Source of the DNA: Meconema thalassinum
Taxonomy: Eukaryota; Arthropoda; Insecta; Orthoptera; Tettigoniidae
Reading direction: 5' to 3'
Assembly (NCBI GenBank): GCA_946902985.2
Contig: OX336389.2
Location: 281,029,527-281,093,526, forward strand
DNA length: 64,000 nt
In this document: one piece after another, positions 32,472 through 43,533 of the stretch
Layout of the letters: every line of letters begins with the position of its first letter
How positions within the stretch are numbered: position 1 is the stretch's first letter
Made by a program: the position numbers and the translations under genes
Notes under the pieces: generated by a model
What the model was told of the DNA's origin: nothing
The model's input: the letters and a program-made list of their open reading frames with translations, nothing else
Database searches by the model: none

Positions 32472-33169
32472 TAAGTTACAGATAAGATACGCTTGCCATT
32501 GCCTTGTAATCAAACTTAGGGGTTAGTATGCGAAGTATAATAACGATGTGTGACCTCTGGAGTGGTCTGGTGCAGGTGTTTGTATTTGACGCTCCTAGGT
32601 GACCTGTACATGAGGATGAAGTGAATGAAGAAGACATCAAAACCCAAAGGGAACTGCCCTATCTACTTTGCCACGAAGCCGGACAATGCGAAGTCACTAA
32701 TCGCAAGAGAGCTACAGTATCTGTCATCACCGAATGTGAAGTAGGCTATGTTTACTCTGATTTCAACAGTCGAGTATATTGAAGTGACGTTCATTTGGAC
32801 GATGGGCGGATTGAAATATAATACGGTCGACTTCCTGAGAGGGTACCTTTTTGATACTCTACGAATTTCAAGCATCTTCTATCAAAAGCCTCTAAATACA
32901 CGGTACCTTAAAGGGTCATTTGAAATGCCAACACATATTCAGTGCTTATTACATGCTACAGCATGCTTTTTTCAACATATTGAATGATCCTATTCTCAAC
33001 AGAATTATCAATGTGTAAGAACAGAACTATTCACAGTGGGACTGTCAATGTGAACGACCATGCACACGGGGAACTCACTGACCACCGATGACGAGTGATG
33101 CAGCACTAGTACTCACCTGGAAATGAAAGAAGAACATAATTAGTATTGAGGAAGGGGAAAATACTGATA

Positions 33170-34215
33170 AAGAGTTTATTGAACAAATCAATGATTTTTT
33201 AAAATTCAAGCAAATTTCACAACAAAATAAAACCCAAATATGACTAGTGGTTCATAAATTAGTGAATGTTATTTGTGACTATTTGATTTTGAGTTACTTT
33301 GTTTGATGATATATTCAAGTAAGGCTCATAGCATTCTAGGGAAATTAATAATAGGTAGTATGAAAACATTATTGTAAGGATAAAACAGTTCACAGATTAA
33401 GCAGGATTCAAATATTGATTGCTACCGGCCGCGGTGGCCGAGAGCGCTAACGCGTTACCTCGTGCCTCGCTGGCATCGGGAGAGCGTGGGTTCGAATCCC
33501 ACCTCGGTCGTCCTGAAAATGGTTTTCGTGGTTTCCCATTTTCACAACCAGGCAAATGCCGGGACGGTTCCTTTCAATAGGTCCACGGCCGATTTCCTTC
33601 CAATATCCTTTCCCTGACCCGTCCTGAAAAGAAAAGTGCATGGCCATTGGCTGCATTAATAAAAAACAAATTATTAAATATTGATTGCTGACAATCGACA
33701 TGCGGATTACAACATAAAGCTCTCACTGACCACCGATGATGAGTGATGCAGCACTATTCATAGTTCATTTTACCCGTACACTAGAAGCATGAACAGCACT
33801 GAAGGCACTTTAAAATTCAACATTATATGGCAGCAATATTAACATTACAACAATTTATGCCTATTCATTTGCTTAGCATGATACAAGCCTTATTTGAGTA
33901 TACCATCAAACAAAGCAACTCATAATCTAATAGTGACAAATAGTATTCAATAATTTTGTATGTTCAAATATGCATTACTTTAAGAGGAATACAAAAATTG
34001 AAGCACAATTTGTGAGTGTTAAAAGTATAATATCCATAAAATGGAAACATGACCTTGGCTACCAATATCATCTGCTGCGTAATTGCTCTAACATTCGATC
34101 TATTGCCACAGTTCACTCCAAAATTAATGGGTAGCATGAAAATATTATTGTAACGGTACAACAGTTCTCAGATTAACTGGGGTTCAATAATATTGATTGC
34201 TGACAATTGACATGC
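33170..34215. repeat. Composite inverted/direct repeat block
   Basis: 33262-33330 ('ttgattttgagttactttg', 'ttgatgatatattcaagtaa') recurs inverted at about 33885-33950. 33350-33423 ('atgaaaacattattgtaagg', 'caaatattgattgct') recurs directly at about 34125-34205. 'ctcactgaccaccgatga' occurs at 33076 and 33722. These look like arms of an old foldback element that was later split by SINE 33424-33674. Confidence 0.65.
33424..33674 (+). repeat. SINE family 2 (full copy)
   Basis: The head 'gcggtggccgagagcgctaa' has an A box and 'gggttcgaatccca' a B box. The 3' end is 'ggccattggctgcattaa'. A 14-bp duplication, aaatattgattgct, lies at 33410-33423 and 33675-33688. The tRNA-like part looks close to a Leu/Ser-type tRNA but lacks a closed acceptor stem, so it is a SINE and not a tRNA gene. 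Confidence 0.95.
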
Positions 34216-34297
34216 AGAACATATGCAGAGCCTTTGTATGAAATGACATAAAAAGGACCATGTCTGCCCAAATCCTTATTGGCAGAGTTTAATGAAG

Positions 34298-35302
34298 TAG
34301 GAAAAGATACCTTAAGTCATTAAAAGTAATATTTGAGTACACTGTACTTGTTTCGGTCATATTATAACCTTAAAACTCAGCAATTCTTATAGGTTTGTGC
34401 CGTTTCTTGTGTGGGGTTTCGCCTAGGACACCAAGCTGGCTCATCGGCGGGCTCTTGATGTCCCCGCCCGGACCCCCACAGGAGCAACGAACTGCGCGCT
34501 ATCTCCCTTTATATAGAGTGCAACTGCACTACTTGACTGAGAGAACCAAAAGCCCAAGCAGCGTCAACCTCCCTATGAAGGCTTCCAAAAAGATGGTATA
34601 TTGGCTTTCACGGCCGGTGAATTAAAACTCAGCAATTCTTCTAGGTTTGTGCCGTGTCTTGTGTGGGGTTTCGCCTACAATGGTTCATGTAGCTTTAATA
34701 TAGTGCATATTGTGGAGCAGTTAATGGGGCACATAATTCTCTTTTCCTCAGCCACTTGAATTGTAAGCCACTGCAGCAGGCAGAAGAATTGCTGAGTTTT
34801 AATTCACCGGCCGTGAAAGCCAATATACCATATTATAACCTTCTTCAGCAGACAATATATGATACGAATAAAGTTGCAAGATAACATATAATTTTATAAA
34901 AAGTATTAACTTAGTTCCAAAAATATTTCCAAAACGTTTACTATATAAAAAGATTAAAAATATTCTAAAAAAATAAAAATTAGATCTGTTATAACTTTCT
35001 AGTTGATCATGAAAGAACGATTTCTTCAAAAGACAGCCCGTAGCGGAGATGTCAATGATATGGAACTGAATGTTGTAACAGATCAGATTTTTAAAACTTT
35101 TTAGAATATTTTTAATCTTTTTAGATAGGCTAGTTAACATTTTGAAAATATTTTTTGAGCTCATACTTTATAAAATTATATGTAATCTTTGAACTTCATT
35201 CGTATCATATATTGTCTGCTGAAGATGGTTATAATATAACCGAACCCGATAAAGTGTGCTCATCCAATATAACATTTTATTGACTTAAGGTATCTTTTCC
35301 TA
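34298..35302. mobile_element. Foldback element split by a hairpin-ended insertion
   Basis: The outer arms taggaaaagataccttaag (34298-34316) and its complement (35284-35302) continue inward. 34828-35010 pairs with about 35060-35242 (shared 'cagcagacaatatatgata' and its complement). The insertion 34370-34830 lies in the left arm only. Without it the element is about 540 bp. No coding capacity was seen. Confidence 0.75.
34370..34830. mobile_element. Hairpin-ended insertion with GTGAAAGCC tail, 461 bp
   Basis: A 10-bp duplication, tattataacc (34360-34369, 34831-34840), brackets it. It starts TTAAAACTCAGCAATTCTT (34370-34388), whose perfect 19-bp complement is at 34784-34802. That is followed by a 28-nt tail containing caccggccgtgaaagcc. 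The 395-nt 'loop' holds an inverted internal copy of the tail (34594-34615), a second copy of the start, and 106 bp that also occur at 32366. The element at 53440-53509 has the same plan in 70 bp. I do not recognise the family. Confidence 0.75.
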
Positions 35303-35766
35303 TTTCTAAACCCCTGGGCGGATATTCGCAACATTTTTCGCCATGCGGTTATAGTTTGCATGGCTGTGCACATAACGGATAAGCTGCGGATAATGTTTCG
35401 AGTAAATTTGTGAATAGCTTTTAGAATACAATCCAAACTTGTTGAATTTCATTACTAGGACCCGAATGATTATGAGATGACATACTGTATCATATTTTTG
35501 CCGTTATGTTTTTGTGTTGTTGTTGACAAATATAAGATGATTAATTAAGCTAATATCATTCAAATTACGTCATTAAGCATAACTAACACTCCGAAATGAA
35601 AAGGGTTGCAATTCTGGCTGTATAACATTCATCTAAAACATTGCACTTGGCATACAAAGCCTAGAGGAACGACTTTCACCTCAAATGTGTAAATATGTTG
35701 CTTTAATGTGTTATGCTTTATCTAATTATAAATATTATAGTAATGCCAGTAGATTCGGACAACAAA
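35303..35766. other. Unassigned sequence
   Basis: Nothing recognised. Confidence 0.35.
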
Positions 35767-35912
35767 GTGCGGATGCGGGTCGGATGCAGATATCAGTCGT
35801 GCGGATGCGGGTCGGATGCAGATAAGAGTCGTGCGGATGCAGGGCAGATGCAGATAACCGTCGTGCGGATGCGGGGCGGATGTGGATAACAGTCGTGCGG
35901 ATGCGGATAACG
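35767..35912 (+). repeat. 32-bp minisatellite, 4.5 copies
   Basis: The unit begins gtgcggatgcgggtcggatg and ends with agataacagtc-like sequence. It starts at 35767, 35799, 35831 and 35863, plus a partial copy. Confidence 0.9.
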
Positions 35913-36062
35913 TTTTGTTTATCCGCACAGGGCTCTACCTATTTCATATGCAAGGCCATAAATCACTCTCAGATATAAATAAATAAATAAATACACACAA
36001 GAATTAAGAATTGAGTGGCTTAGGAGACATTTGATAAGTGAGGGCCCTTATTGACATATCTG

Positions 36063-36670
36063 CAGGGTCTTTCACGTGGCGCGTGAAGGGTCGGACGAGC
36101 ACAGGGCAACTCACTGAGCTTGGGGTCGAGAGAGCGCCCGTACGAATCGCATGTAAACAACAAGCACACAAAATAACTCATAATCAAAGTAAAATCATTG
36201 TCACAGAGGATGTTGGAAAATGTCTTTCACCTGCATCTACACATTTCTGGCATCTTCTAAGGAAATTTTCATTCACACGTATTAGTTCATCTACCGAGAC
36301 AGCCTCAATTTCTCTCGTGATATTTAGTTTGAGTTCATCTAGTGTGTTGTTGCATAAACCTTATCTTTCAATTGTCCCCATAAATACAAAATAAAAATTG
36401 AAGCAATAGACTTTAACACTCAACAATAGAATACTACGTTATAACATTTTGAAACACAATGACAATTAAACAATAACCACGTATACACGTTATAAACTTA
36501 GAACACGTAATGCTTAAAATAGGCTATAAACGAAGTCAACTATACTCGTCAAATCCTGCGTCGCAACTGTCTCAGCTCCGTGTTGCCATGTGCTCCTCTG
36601 ACCTTTGGCTCGACCTTCTACCTGCAGTGCTGCGTCAACCGTGCGGCCGCAATTTGAGTGAAAGACCCTG
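36063..36670. mobile_element. Possible hAT-type non-autonomous element
   Basis: The perfect 13-bp ends cagggtctttcac (36063-36075) and its complement (36658-36670) start with CAGGG, as many hAT ends do. No clear 8-bp duplication flanks them and there is no transposase. The 118-codon frame at 36038-36394 is unrecognised. Confidence 0.5.
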
Positions 36671-36738
36671 TATTAAAGGATCATTTTCTCACGTTAATCA
36701 GATATCACTTGTCTCGCTTGGCTTCTAAGTGCCTCAAT

Positions 36739-36770
36739 TATGAATGAATGAATGAATTAATTAATTAATT
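36739..36770. repeat. (GAAT)n/(TAAT)n microsatellite
   Basis: Short run of gaat repeats passing into taat repeats. Confidence 0.8.
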
Positions 36771-36982
36771 TGAACTCATTTATTTTTGAACACACATACT
36801 GCACATACAATTTTACAATGAGTTTCTGAAATAGTTTACCCAGCTGGGGTACAAATTAGTTAGTTATTGTTGTTTTAAGGGGCGTAACAATGAGGTATTC
36901 GAAGGTTTATGTACGAGTATTGGGAAACCTTGAGTTGTGCGAGAAGGTAGGAGAGTTTCAAGTAAGGGTCAATTAAAAGTAA

Positions 36983-37035
36983 TGTTGTTATTGTTAATTC
37001 ATTGTAGGGGCTTGGGACATCTTGGTCATCAGTCA
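36983..37035 (-). repeat. SINE family 8 tail fragment
   Basis: 'gggcttgggacatcttgg' and 'tcatcagtca' match the tail block at 20341-20370. Confidence 0.65.
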
Positions 37036-38580
37036 CGAATTAAAAGCAATAGGTGATATTCAGAAGAGATTTATAAAGCCAAATATGGTTGAATTAATCA
37101 TGAACGTGCCTTTTCTCCCACAATCAGTGGTAGAATTTTACTAAACCGCATGGTAGCTAATGTGACAAGTACAGACACGAATATCTAATACAAGATAAAA
37201 ACAAGATGTTCAGTAAAGAACATATAGCCTACTTTCTATTACTGTAAATGCATGGGTATAGTTATAACTCTTTGAATAAAATCGACAAATTACTTTTAGT
37301 GTTTCTAAATATGGTAAGCACGAATTGGAGTGACTTTATCTGTGTATGACTTGGTTAGTTTTGTAATTAAACGAATCAACTATACCTATAATATATGTAC
37401 GTTTAAAATATCCACACCAACGTACCAGTCCTAGCTGCACATTAAGTGCTCGCTAATGTGGTATATCCGTAAGTTGACCAACAGAATAACGTGAATCTGA
37501 CAAATAGTGTGCACCAGTAGTGACGTGTGCAGTGTGGATAGGATCTTTGGCACATTCTTCAGAATGGAACACCACCAGATCTCTGTCCTGGTGGTCGTCA
37601 TTCGTCGTTAAAAGTCATCTCTTAAGTGGGACGAGGCAAATTCCTCTGGTTGTCTCCTCGCAGGTCTCCACTAAAGCTTTAAGTACTTACCGACCTGCTG
37701 GTGGAGTCTTAGCCATTTTTTCACTGGTTTCCTTTGACTTGAATCATGTAACGTCTTGCAGCTATTCAATCTGGCAAACACAGCACATCACACCATCCAG
37801 TTGCAAAGCACGACCAACTAAGGTTTACTTTATAGAAACTCAAAGAGCATCACATGGGCAATGTAAGACAGAAAAACTCCCACTACAGAGGAAGATAACT
37901 GGAGATTCGTGTATGTACCACGGAAAAATCCAAGAAGCCTTCCAGCTACTTATTCAATAAATACACAGCCACCACCGCACATACCACAACACTGACTGGT
38001 TTGCGCTCGTGCCTGCTTTTGTGATTTCTTAGTTGATTCTTGGTGAAGGTGAACCACTGATGGACAACTTACATTATTAAACATTCAGATACGCCTCCAA
38101 GTGTGTCTTTGATGGCTGTGTAGCAACATTGGGACTGGACTCTCGCCAACAGCCAAGAGCTCGGAGCGCACCGCGTTTGGGAGCTACGGCGAGGGAGTCT
38201 CACACTACTACACAAGAGAAGTATAATTAGGCCATTATTATTATTATTGTTGTTATTATTAGCTAAACTTAATTTTTTATAAAATGAAATTAATTTACAT
38301 TCTCCATGTTAATCTGGTCTGCAAGCATTTTAATCTAGGTGCTAGAGTCTCGTCTGTCTACTGAACAGCATGGAGGAATAGTAGTTGACACACGTATTAG
38401 GCCAAATACAATTTTACTGAGGGGAATATAGAACGATGCTTGCTCAATATATGTTGATTAAGATGTAGTTCTAACATTCTTCGTCAAATCGTGGGCAGTT
38501 CTCATACATAAACAAAAAAAGATACAGTCAGTCTGAGAGACTAGACTTTATATCATTTCAAATGACGCATGCTACAAATG
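37036..38580. other. Unassigned 1.5 kb
   Basis: A 146-codon plus frame at 37520-37960 opens with ATG but matches nothing I know. Its composition and lack of context do not argue for a gene. TTA microsatellite at 38236-38260. Confidence 0.35.
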
Positions 38581-38652
38581 CTACACATGTTAGAAAGGCT
38601 CAGGAGGGCTTCTCGCTTCGCTCGCTTCGCTCTAAGCCCCAGGACTCTTTCA

Positions 38653-38924
38653 ACAGACTCCATTACCCTTTAACTTAGGCTTCCCGCGCGGGGAACGGAG
38701 ACCGGGAGGTGCACTCTGCTGCATGACGTCACGCACTCGCCGTCTCCGTATCGCATAACGCCAGACCCCAGGAGTAAACTCAGACTCAACAGACTCCATT
38801 ACCCTTTAACTTAGCCTTCCCGCGCGGAGAATGGAGAGCGGGAGGTCCACTCTGCTGCATGACGTCACGCACTCGCCGTCTCCGTATCGCATAACGCCAG
38901 ACCCTAGGAGTAAACTCAGACTCG
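38653..38924 (+). repeat. Two 136-bp tandem units with tgacgtca
   Basis: The units start 'aacagactccattacccttt' at about 38653 and 38789. Each has 'ttcccgcgcgg' and 'gcatgacgtcacgcactcgc', and ends 'gagtaaactcagactc'. They differ at only a few positions, so the duplication is fairly recent. The CRE-like octamer recurs, modified, at about 38950. Confidence 0.85.
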
Positions 38925-38997
38925 GTGTATATGCACTGGACAACATGATGACGTCATACACGCCGTAACCGTAACGCATAACGGTAGACCAAGGAAG

Positions 38998-39120
38998 GAA
39001 GGAAGCTTGTAATTTAACGTGACCGTTAATCTCTAGATCATGAGTCACGGGACCTCCTTTTTACGTGGAATCCGAACCACAGGACATGGCATTTCACTTC
39101 GAAAATCTCACATGCAATGA
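38998..39120 (-). repeat. SINE family 9 (minus)
   Basis: (GGAA)3 at the left end is the tail. It then has 'taatttaacgtgaccgttaa' and 'cacttcgaaaatctcacatg', the complement of blocks at 9715-9830 and 2295-2345. Confidence 0.6.
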
Positions 39121-39955
39121 CTAACGGTAGACCCAAGCATAACGATGAAGTCGACAATATCATTTGAAATGATAAAAGGTGGCAACTCAATGATTCATCA
39201 AACTTTGGAAGGAATAGGGTAATTGTAGGCTACAGCAGTTCTTTGTTGAGGAGTTTAATTTGTGAAATAAAAATATTAAAAAAGCCACGAAAGACGTGCG
39301 AACACATAGGGCATGATCATCTCCAAATCTCACTTCAACATCTTCTTGTATCACCAAACGTTTTAAGCTAAATTTCGACTGTGATTTCAAGAAGGAAACT
39401 CAACACACATTACCGCGAACAACCAAACTACGAAAATGATCTGAAAGTATCATAGTCCCCAATGAACATAGCTTATGTGTAGTCCTAGGGTTATCAGGAT
39501 TGCTGACAACTCACTTCTTGTAGCTAAAACTGTTGAAGGTACAGTACATCTAAAATTGTGGAACAACCCATTGCATATCAACACGAAAGTACTTGATATA
39601 TCATCCAAATGTTTTACCACTGTAGTCGGAATCCTCCCTGAAGCACCCATTAAATTATTTGATACTAGTAAGATTACCTCTCTCGGGCCCGAGGAAACAT
39701 CTCAAACGCCTGGATGTCTACATTCAGTAATGGGATAATATTTAAGTAGAGTTTGAGCGCACTTCTATTCTCAGGTGCACCCTGATCCAAATCTCCGACC
39801 AGTATTGAAATTCTTCATGCCAGATCGGGGAATCAAACCTGAGCCAAACGGGTGGGGACATAATAAATAGCCTATGGTTATAGCGATAGAACTTTAACAA
39901 AAGGAAGACAATAGATATGGTAATAAGATTCTATATTTCACCGCGGCTTAGCCAT
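39121..39955. other. Unassigned sequence
   Basis: An 87-codon plus frame (39475-39738) and others are unrecognised. 39780-39850 carries a faint SINE-like remnant ('ccagatcggggaatcaaacc'). Confidence 0.35.
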
Positions 39956-39959
39956 GCGC

Positions 39960-40240
39960 GTTAAATTGCTCACCACGACCACGATGGGTAGCTGCAGTAA
40001 GTCCGGAGATCAGAGGTTCAGAACCCGGCACTGATAGCAGCCATCCTGTGTGTGGTTTTTCGCCGGGTCTTTCCACATTGCCTCCAGGAAAATGCTACGA
40101 TAGTACCTTATTTAAAGTTATTTAAAGTTCCCTGTCCCTAACGCAGCTTCAAAACTACAGTCATCATAGAATTACACAAGTTCAACACACACCCAAATAA
40201 ACGGGGCTGATGTTCCAAACCCCTAAAATGAACTAACAAC
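39960..40240 (+). repeat. SINE family 8 (plus, near full length)
   Basis: Head 'agctgcagtaagtccggaga' and B box 'ggttcagaacccgg'. The body is 'tgcctccaggaaaatgctac', followed by the tail 'cacccaaataaacggggctg', ending AACAAC. Confidence 0.85.
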
Positions 40241-40282
40241 AACAGCCTCATCCGACACACTTTTAAGTCACAATATGAAACA

Positions 40283-40316
40283 ACTATGTTGTTGTTGTTG
40301 TTGTTGTTGTTGTTTG
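40283..40316. repeat. (TTG)n microsatellite
   Basis: A run of gttgtt repeats just beyond the LINE 3' end. Confidence 0.85.
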
Positions 40317-40317
40317 A

Positions 40318-41135
40318 GTCCTCAGTCTTTTGACTGGTTTGATGCAGCGCTCCATGGCTCCCTGTCCTGAGCTAATCGTTTCATCTCTACATAGCTACCA
40401 CACTCTACATCCAAGGCAATCTGTTTAACATATTCTAATCTTGGTCTACCCCTACAGTTCTTGTCCTCGACCCTTCCTTCCATAACCACGCTTGCTATTG
40501 CTGAGTGTCTTAATAGATGTCCTACCAACCTATCTCTTCTCTTCATTAGCAGTCGCCAGAAACATCTCTCCTCTCCCACTCGTCTTAATACCTCTTCATT
40601 TGTTACTCAATCCACCCATCTGATCTTCATCATCCTCCTGTAACACCACATTCCAAACGCTTCAATTCTCTTCTTTTCTGCTGTGCCAATAGTCCAAGTT
40701 TCACTTCCATAGAGCGCCACGCTCCAGACAAAGTCTTTCAAAAATGACTTCTTAATACCTAAATCTATATTTGATGTCAACAGATTTCTTTTTTTTTAGA
40801 AATGCTTTCCTCTCCTGAGCCAACCTACTTTTTATATCCTCCTTGCTTCGTCCATCACTGGTTATTTTGCTTCCTAAGTAATGGAAGTCTCCTACTTCCT
40901 TTAGCTTTTCACCTGCCAATTTGATGTCAATAATGGTTCCTGCTTTATTTCGGCTGCATTCTATTTTGTTGCTCTCTCCTTTTCTATTTACATTATTGGT
41001 TTTCATCATGAATTCTTCCCTGAAGACGGAGGGAGACCACACCATTTAAAAACTCATTCAAATCCTCTGGTCAATCGTCCAAGATGGCAATGTCATCAGC
41101 AAATCTCAGTGTTGAAATGATTTCTCTATGATCTC
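40318..41135 (-). pseudogene. LINE reverse transcriptase, C-terminal remnant
   Basis: The minus strand reads 'LRFADDIAILDD' (about 41070-41110), the catalytic FADD box of a non-LTR reverse transcriptase, then a stop. It continues 'GDFHYLGSKITSDGRSKED' (about 40840-40905) and ends 'RRDRLVGHLLRHSAI...GRPRLEYVKQI' (about 40430-40540), the usual tail of jockey/RTE-like ORF2. It is 5' truncated, with a frameshift near 40750-40800 (T run) and stops. The upstream catalytic regions are absent. Confidence 0.88.
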
Positions 41136-41855
41136 TTCAGTTTCCGGACCGGTGATCCTTATGTTATGAACCTTAGAGTAACCCTTTGACTTTCAAAGTA
41201 ACGATCTGTCGTTACGCCCTGTTCGTGCCAAAACTGTCAGGGTAACGACCCATCGTTACTAGCCTTTATTATTGGTTATTTCGTTATTTTTACGCTTGAT
41301 AGCAGCAATTTTCAGGGAATATGAAGAAGGCAAATTTAACTCACGTTTATATATCGCGGGAACTTCTGACAACTTGTAATTATATTAAATCTTAGAGTGT
41401 GAAACATGTGCTCACAGAGTTTCGTGTCTTGTTTACGTCGTAGTTGGTGGCAAACTTGCGTGTATTTTCTCAGTTTTCATTGGTAATTTTGGATTCTTCA
41501 CATTTACCACACTGTCAAATAATATAGAGTTTCTTTTAACATGAATAAAGACTTGACAAGTGAATTCCATTTCCCAAAATTTCTTCAAAAATTTCAAATC
41601 TGAAATTTGTAATTTTTTCTCCCATTGTTCTTTTTTTTACATTCAAATCATATGGCTCAGATACATCAAATATTTTCAGTCAAGTGATTTATACACTCAA
41701 TGTTTATAATATTTAATTTTAATATCTTTAATGGTCTCTCTTCCATCTCTTTTTAAAAGAAGTGTGTGCACAGCTTGGTAAATATGACTGTCAGTTTTCA
41801 CAGATCCATCAGATGACAGCTTGAAAGTGAAAGGGGTAAACATCAATCAACTCCT
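41136..41855. other. Unassigned; two adjacent 18-bp palindromes
   Basis: GTAACGATCTGTCGTTAC (41200-41217) and GTAACGACCCATCGTTAC (about 41242-41259) are the only structure seen. The rest is AT-rich. Confidence 0.5.
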
Positions 41856-41859
41856 GCCA

Positions 41860-41990
41860 CTAGCTGGTTGGTTGCTTCCTTAGTTTAGGGGCTGCGACAA
41901 CGCGGGCATGTAGCCCCGTGTACTTTGGGTGTCTGTAGAATCTGTCTGATAACCGGTGTTAATTGTGATGGCTGTATTAGTGTGTGTTAT
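41860..41990 (-). repeat. SINE family 5 tail fragment (minus)
   Basis: 'ggggctgcgacaacgcgggc', 'tagccccgtgtactttgggt' and 'tgataaccggtgttaattgt' match the tail of the family. Confidence 0.8.
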
Positions 41991-42189
41991 CTGCTTTTAT
42001 TCAAGTAAGGACTGCAGACAATAATTTCAAGTAGTTCCTACTTTCGCTACGAAATGCTACCGTCCATGACACCTAGCTTGCGGACGTGGCTACAAGGTGG
42101 CATCGCAGTCAGCACCTGGCGGCGAACGTTGGAACTAATAGAGCGTTATCAATTCTTACCTACAAATTTTGACTTCACACAAGTGTAGT

Positions 42190-42385
42190 TAGTGGAAGGT
42201 TCTTCTTCATGCCATAAATCTATGATATGGGACCGCCGGCTTTACTTCCCCTCCGAAGGAAGGCATACAGAGGGATTTTTAACGCTCTTAAAAAATCCGA
42301 CGACTTCGGCCGAGTTTGAACCCGTGACCTTGGGAATAGAAGCTCAGCATGCTAGCAACTACGCCACCGAAGTCACCCTGCCACT
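42190..42385 (-). repeat. tRNA-derived SINE, separate family (10)
   Basis: The complement has a tRNA-like head with 'cggtggcgtagttgctagca' and a B box 'gggttcaaactcgg'. The body includes 'cctctgtatgccttccttcg'. Only one copy is in the window. Confidence 0.6.
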
Positions 42386-42990
42386 AGCTGTCCACGTATA
42401 GATCCTCTGCCTGTGACACATTTTGATGGCTACATGACCGCTTTGTCGCAGCCCTCAAACTGAGGACGAGGACATTTCAGTTATTGAGGAGAAAAGAATG
42501 AGTTCCGACCATTCGAAGAATGAGTTACTTCTAAAGTAAGGTGACATTACCCCACTAAGGCCCTAGTTGCCTCGGAGTTGAAGGAAAAAGAGACAGATTA
42601 AAGAGAGGAGCCTGTTAAAATGAAAAACTCAGCTTGGTACCCGATGGTCGACAATCACAGTGTTAGCTATGTGATGTTAGCAGAACGAGGTTGCGTGCGC
42701 GGTGTTTATCACTTAGGTGTCATTATAGCATTAGCACGAAGCCCAGGTCTAAATCACATAAATAACAGCTTGTGTACTCATAATACTGCGCTGTGTAAAA
42801 GTGTTCTGAATGACTCGAGTCGCGACGCCAGTGAATCACCGTCAGCGCGGTTCGTTGGCCTGCAAGGGCGTGTTTATGTGGATACTCTGTGATCCATGCT
42901 GCGCCCCTAGGCCCCTACTCTAGTTCCTTCCGTTAGTGTCTGCTCCGGGACATTGTGAGCCAGTCAGTTTCCTTTCTCTTCTTCGGGGCC
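42386..42990. other. Unassigned sequence
   Basis: A 90-codon plus frame at 42620-42892 is unrecognised. Confidence 0.35.
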
Positions 42991-42996
42991 CACTCA

Positions 42997-42997
<1 letters not shown>

Positions 42998-43083
<86 letters not shown>
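42998..43083. repeat. (AAT)28 microsatellite
   Basis: Uninterrupted AAT repeat followed by a TATACA stretch. It sits at the 3' side of a minus-strand family 4 SINE and yields poly-Asn and poly-Ile artefact frames. Confidence 0.97.
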
Positions 43084-43107
43084 TATACATATATATACAT
43101 ATATATT

Positions 43108-43425
43108 CGTATGGATTTCAGTGCCGGGAGTGTCCGAGGACATGTTTGGCTCGCCAGTTTTGTAGCTGCTTCGAGACGGATACCCAATGGGTGAGCTACA
43201 AGTACCGTTGGGGAGGGAAGTTGGAATGGAAGAACGAGGAGTTGGAAGGTAGCGGCTGTGGCCTATAGTTAGGGACCAACCCCGGCATTTGCCTGGAAGG
43301 AAGATGGAAAACCACAGAAGACCATCTTCAAGGTTGCCGGCGGGGGGATTCGAACCTCCTCGCCTCCCGGATGTGAGCGACTGCCAGCAGTCATGCCGTA
43401 ACGACCACGGCTAACTCACCTGGTA
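43108..43425 (-). repeat. SINE family 4
   Basis: It starts 'ttcagtgccgggagtgtccg', contains 'accaaccccggcatttgcct' and has the head complement 'gggggattcgaacctcctcg' at about 43345. Confidence 0.93.
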
Positions 43426-43533
43426 ATAATAATAATGTCTTATTGATAAAGTGCAGAAGAGAACTCTTCTAATAGACATCGCAGTCCCTAATTCGCATAA
43501 TATCCAACACATTTATGCTGCGAAAGTGACCAA

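Noticed and set aside
33424..33510. Possible tRNA gene
   Set aside because: A and B boxes are present but the acceptor stem does not close, a SINE body follows, and it has retroposition duplications.
37520..37960. 146-codon plus frame
   Set aside because: No recognisable domain, no supporting context; a chance frame cannot be excluded.
42936..43268. Poly-Asn / poly-Ile frames
   Set aside because: They translate the (AAT)n microsatellite running into a SINE.
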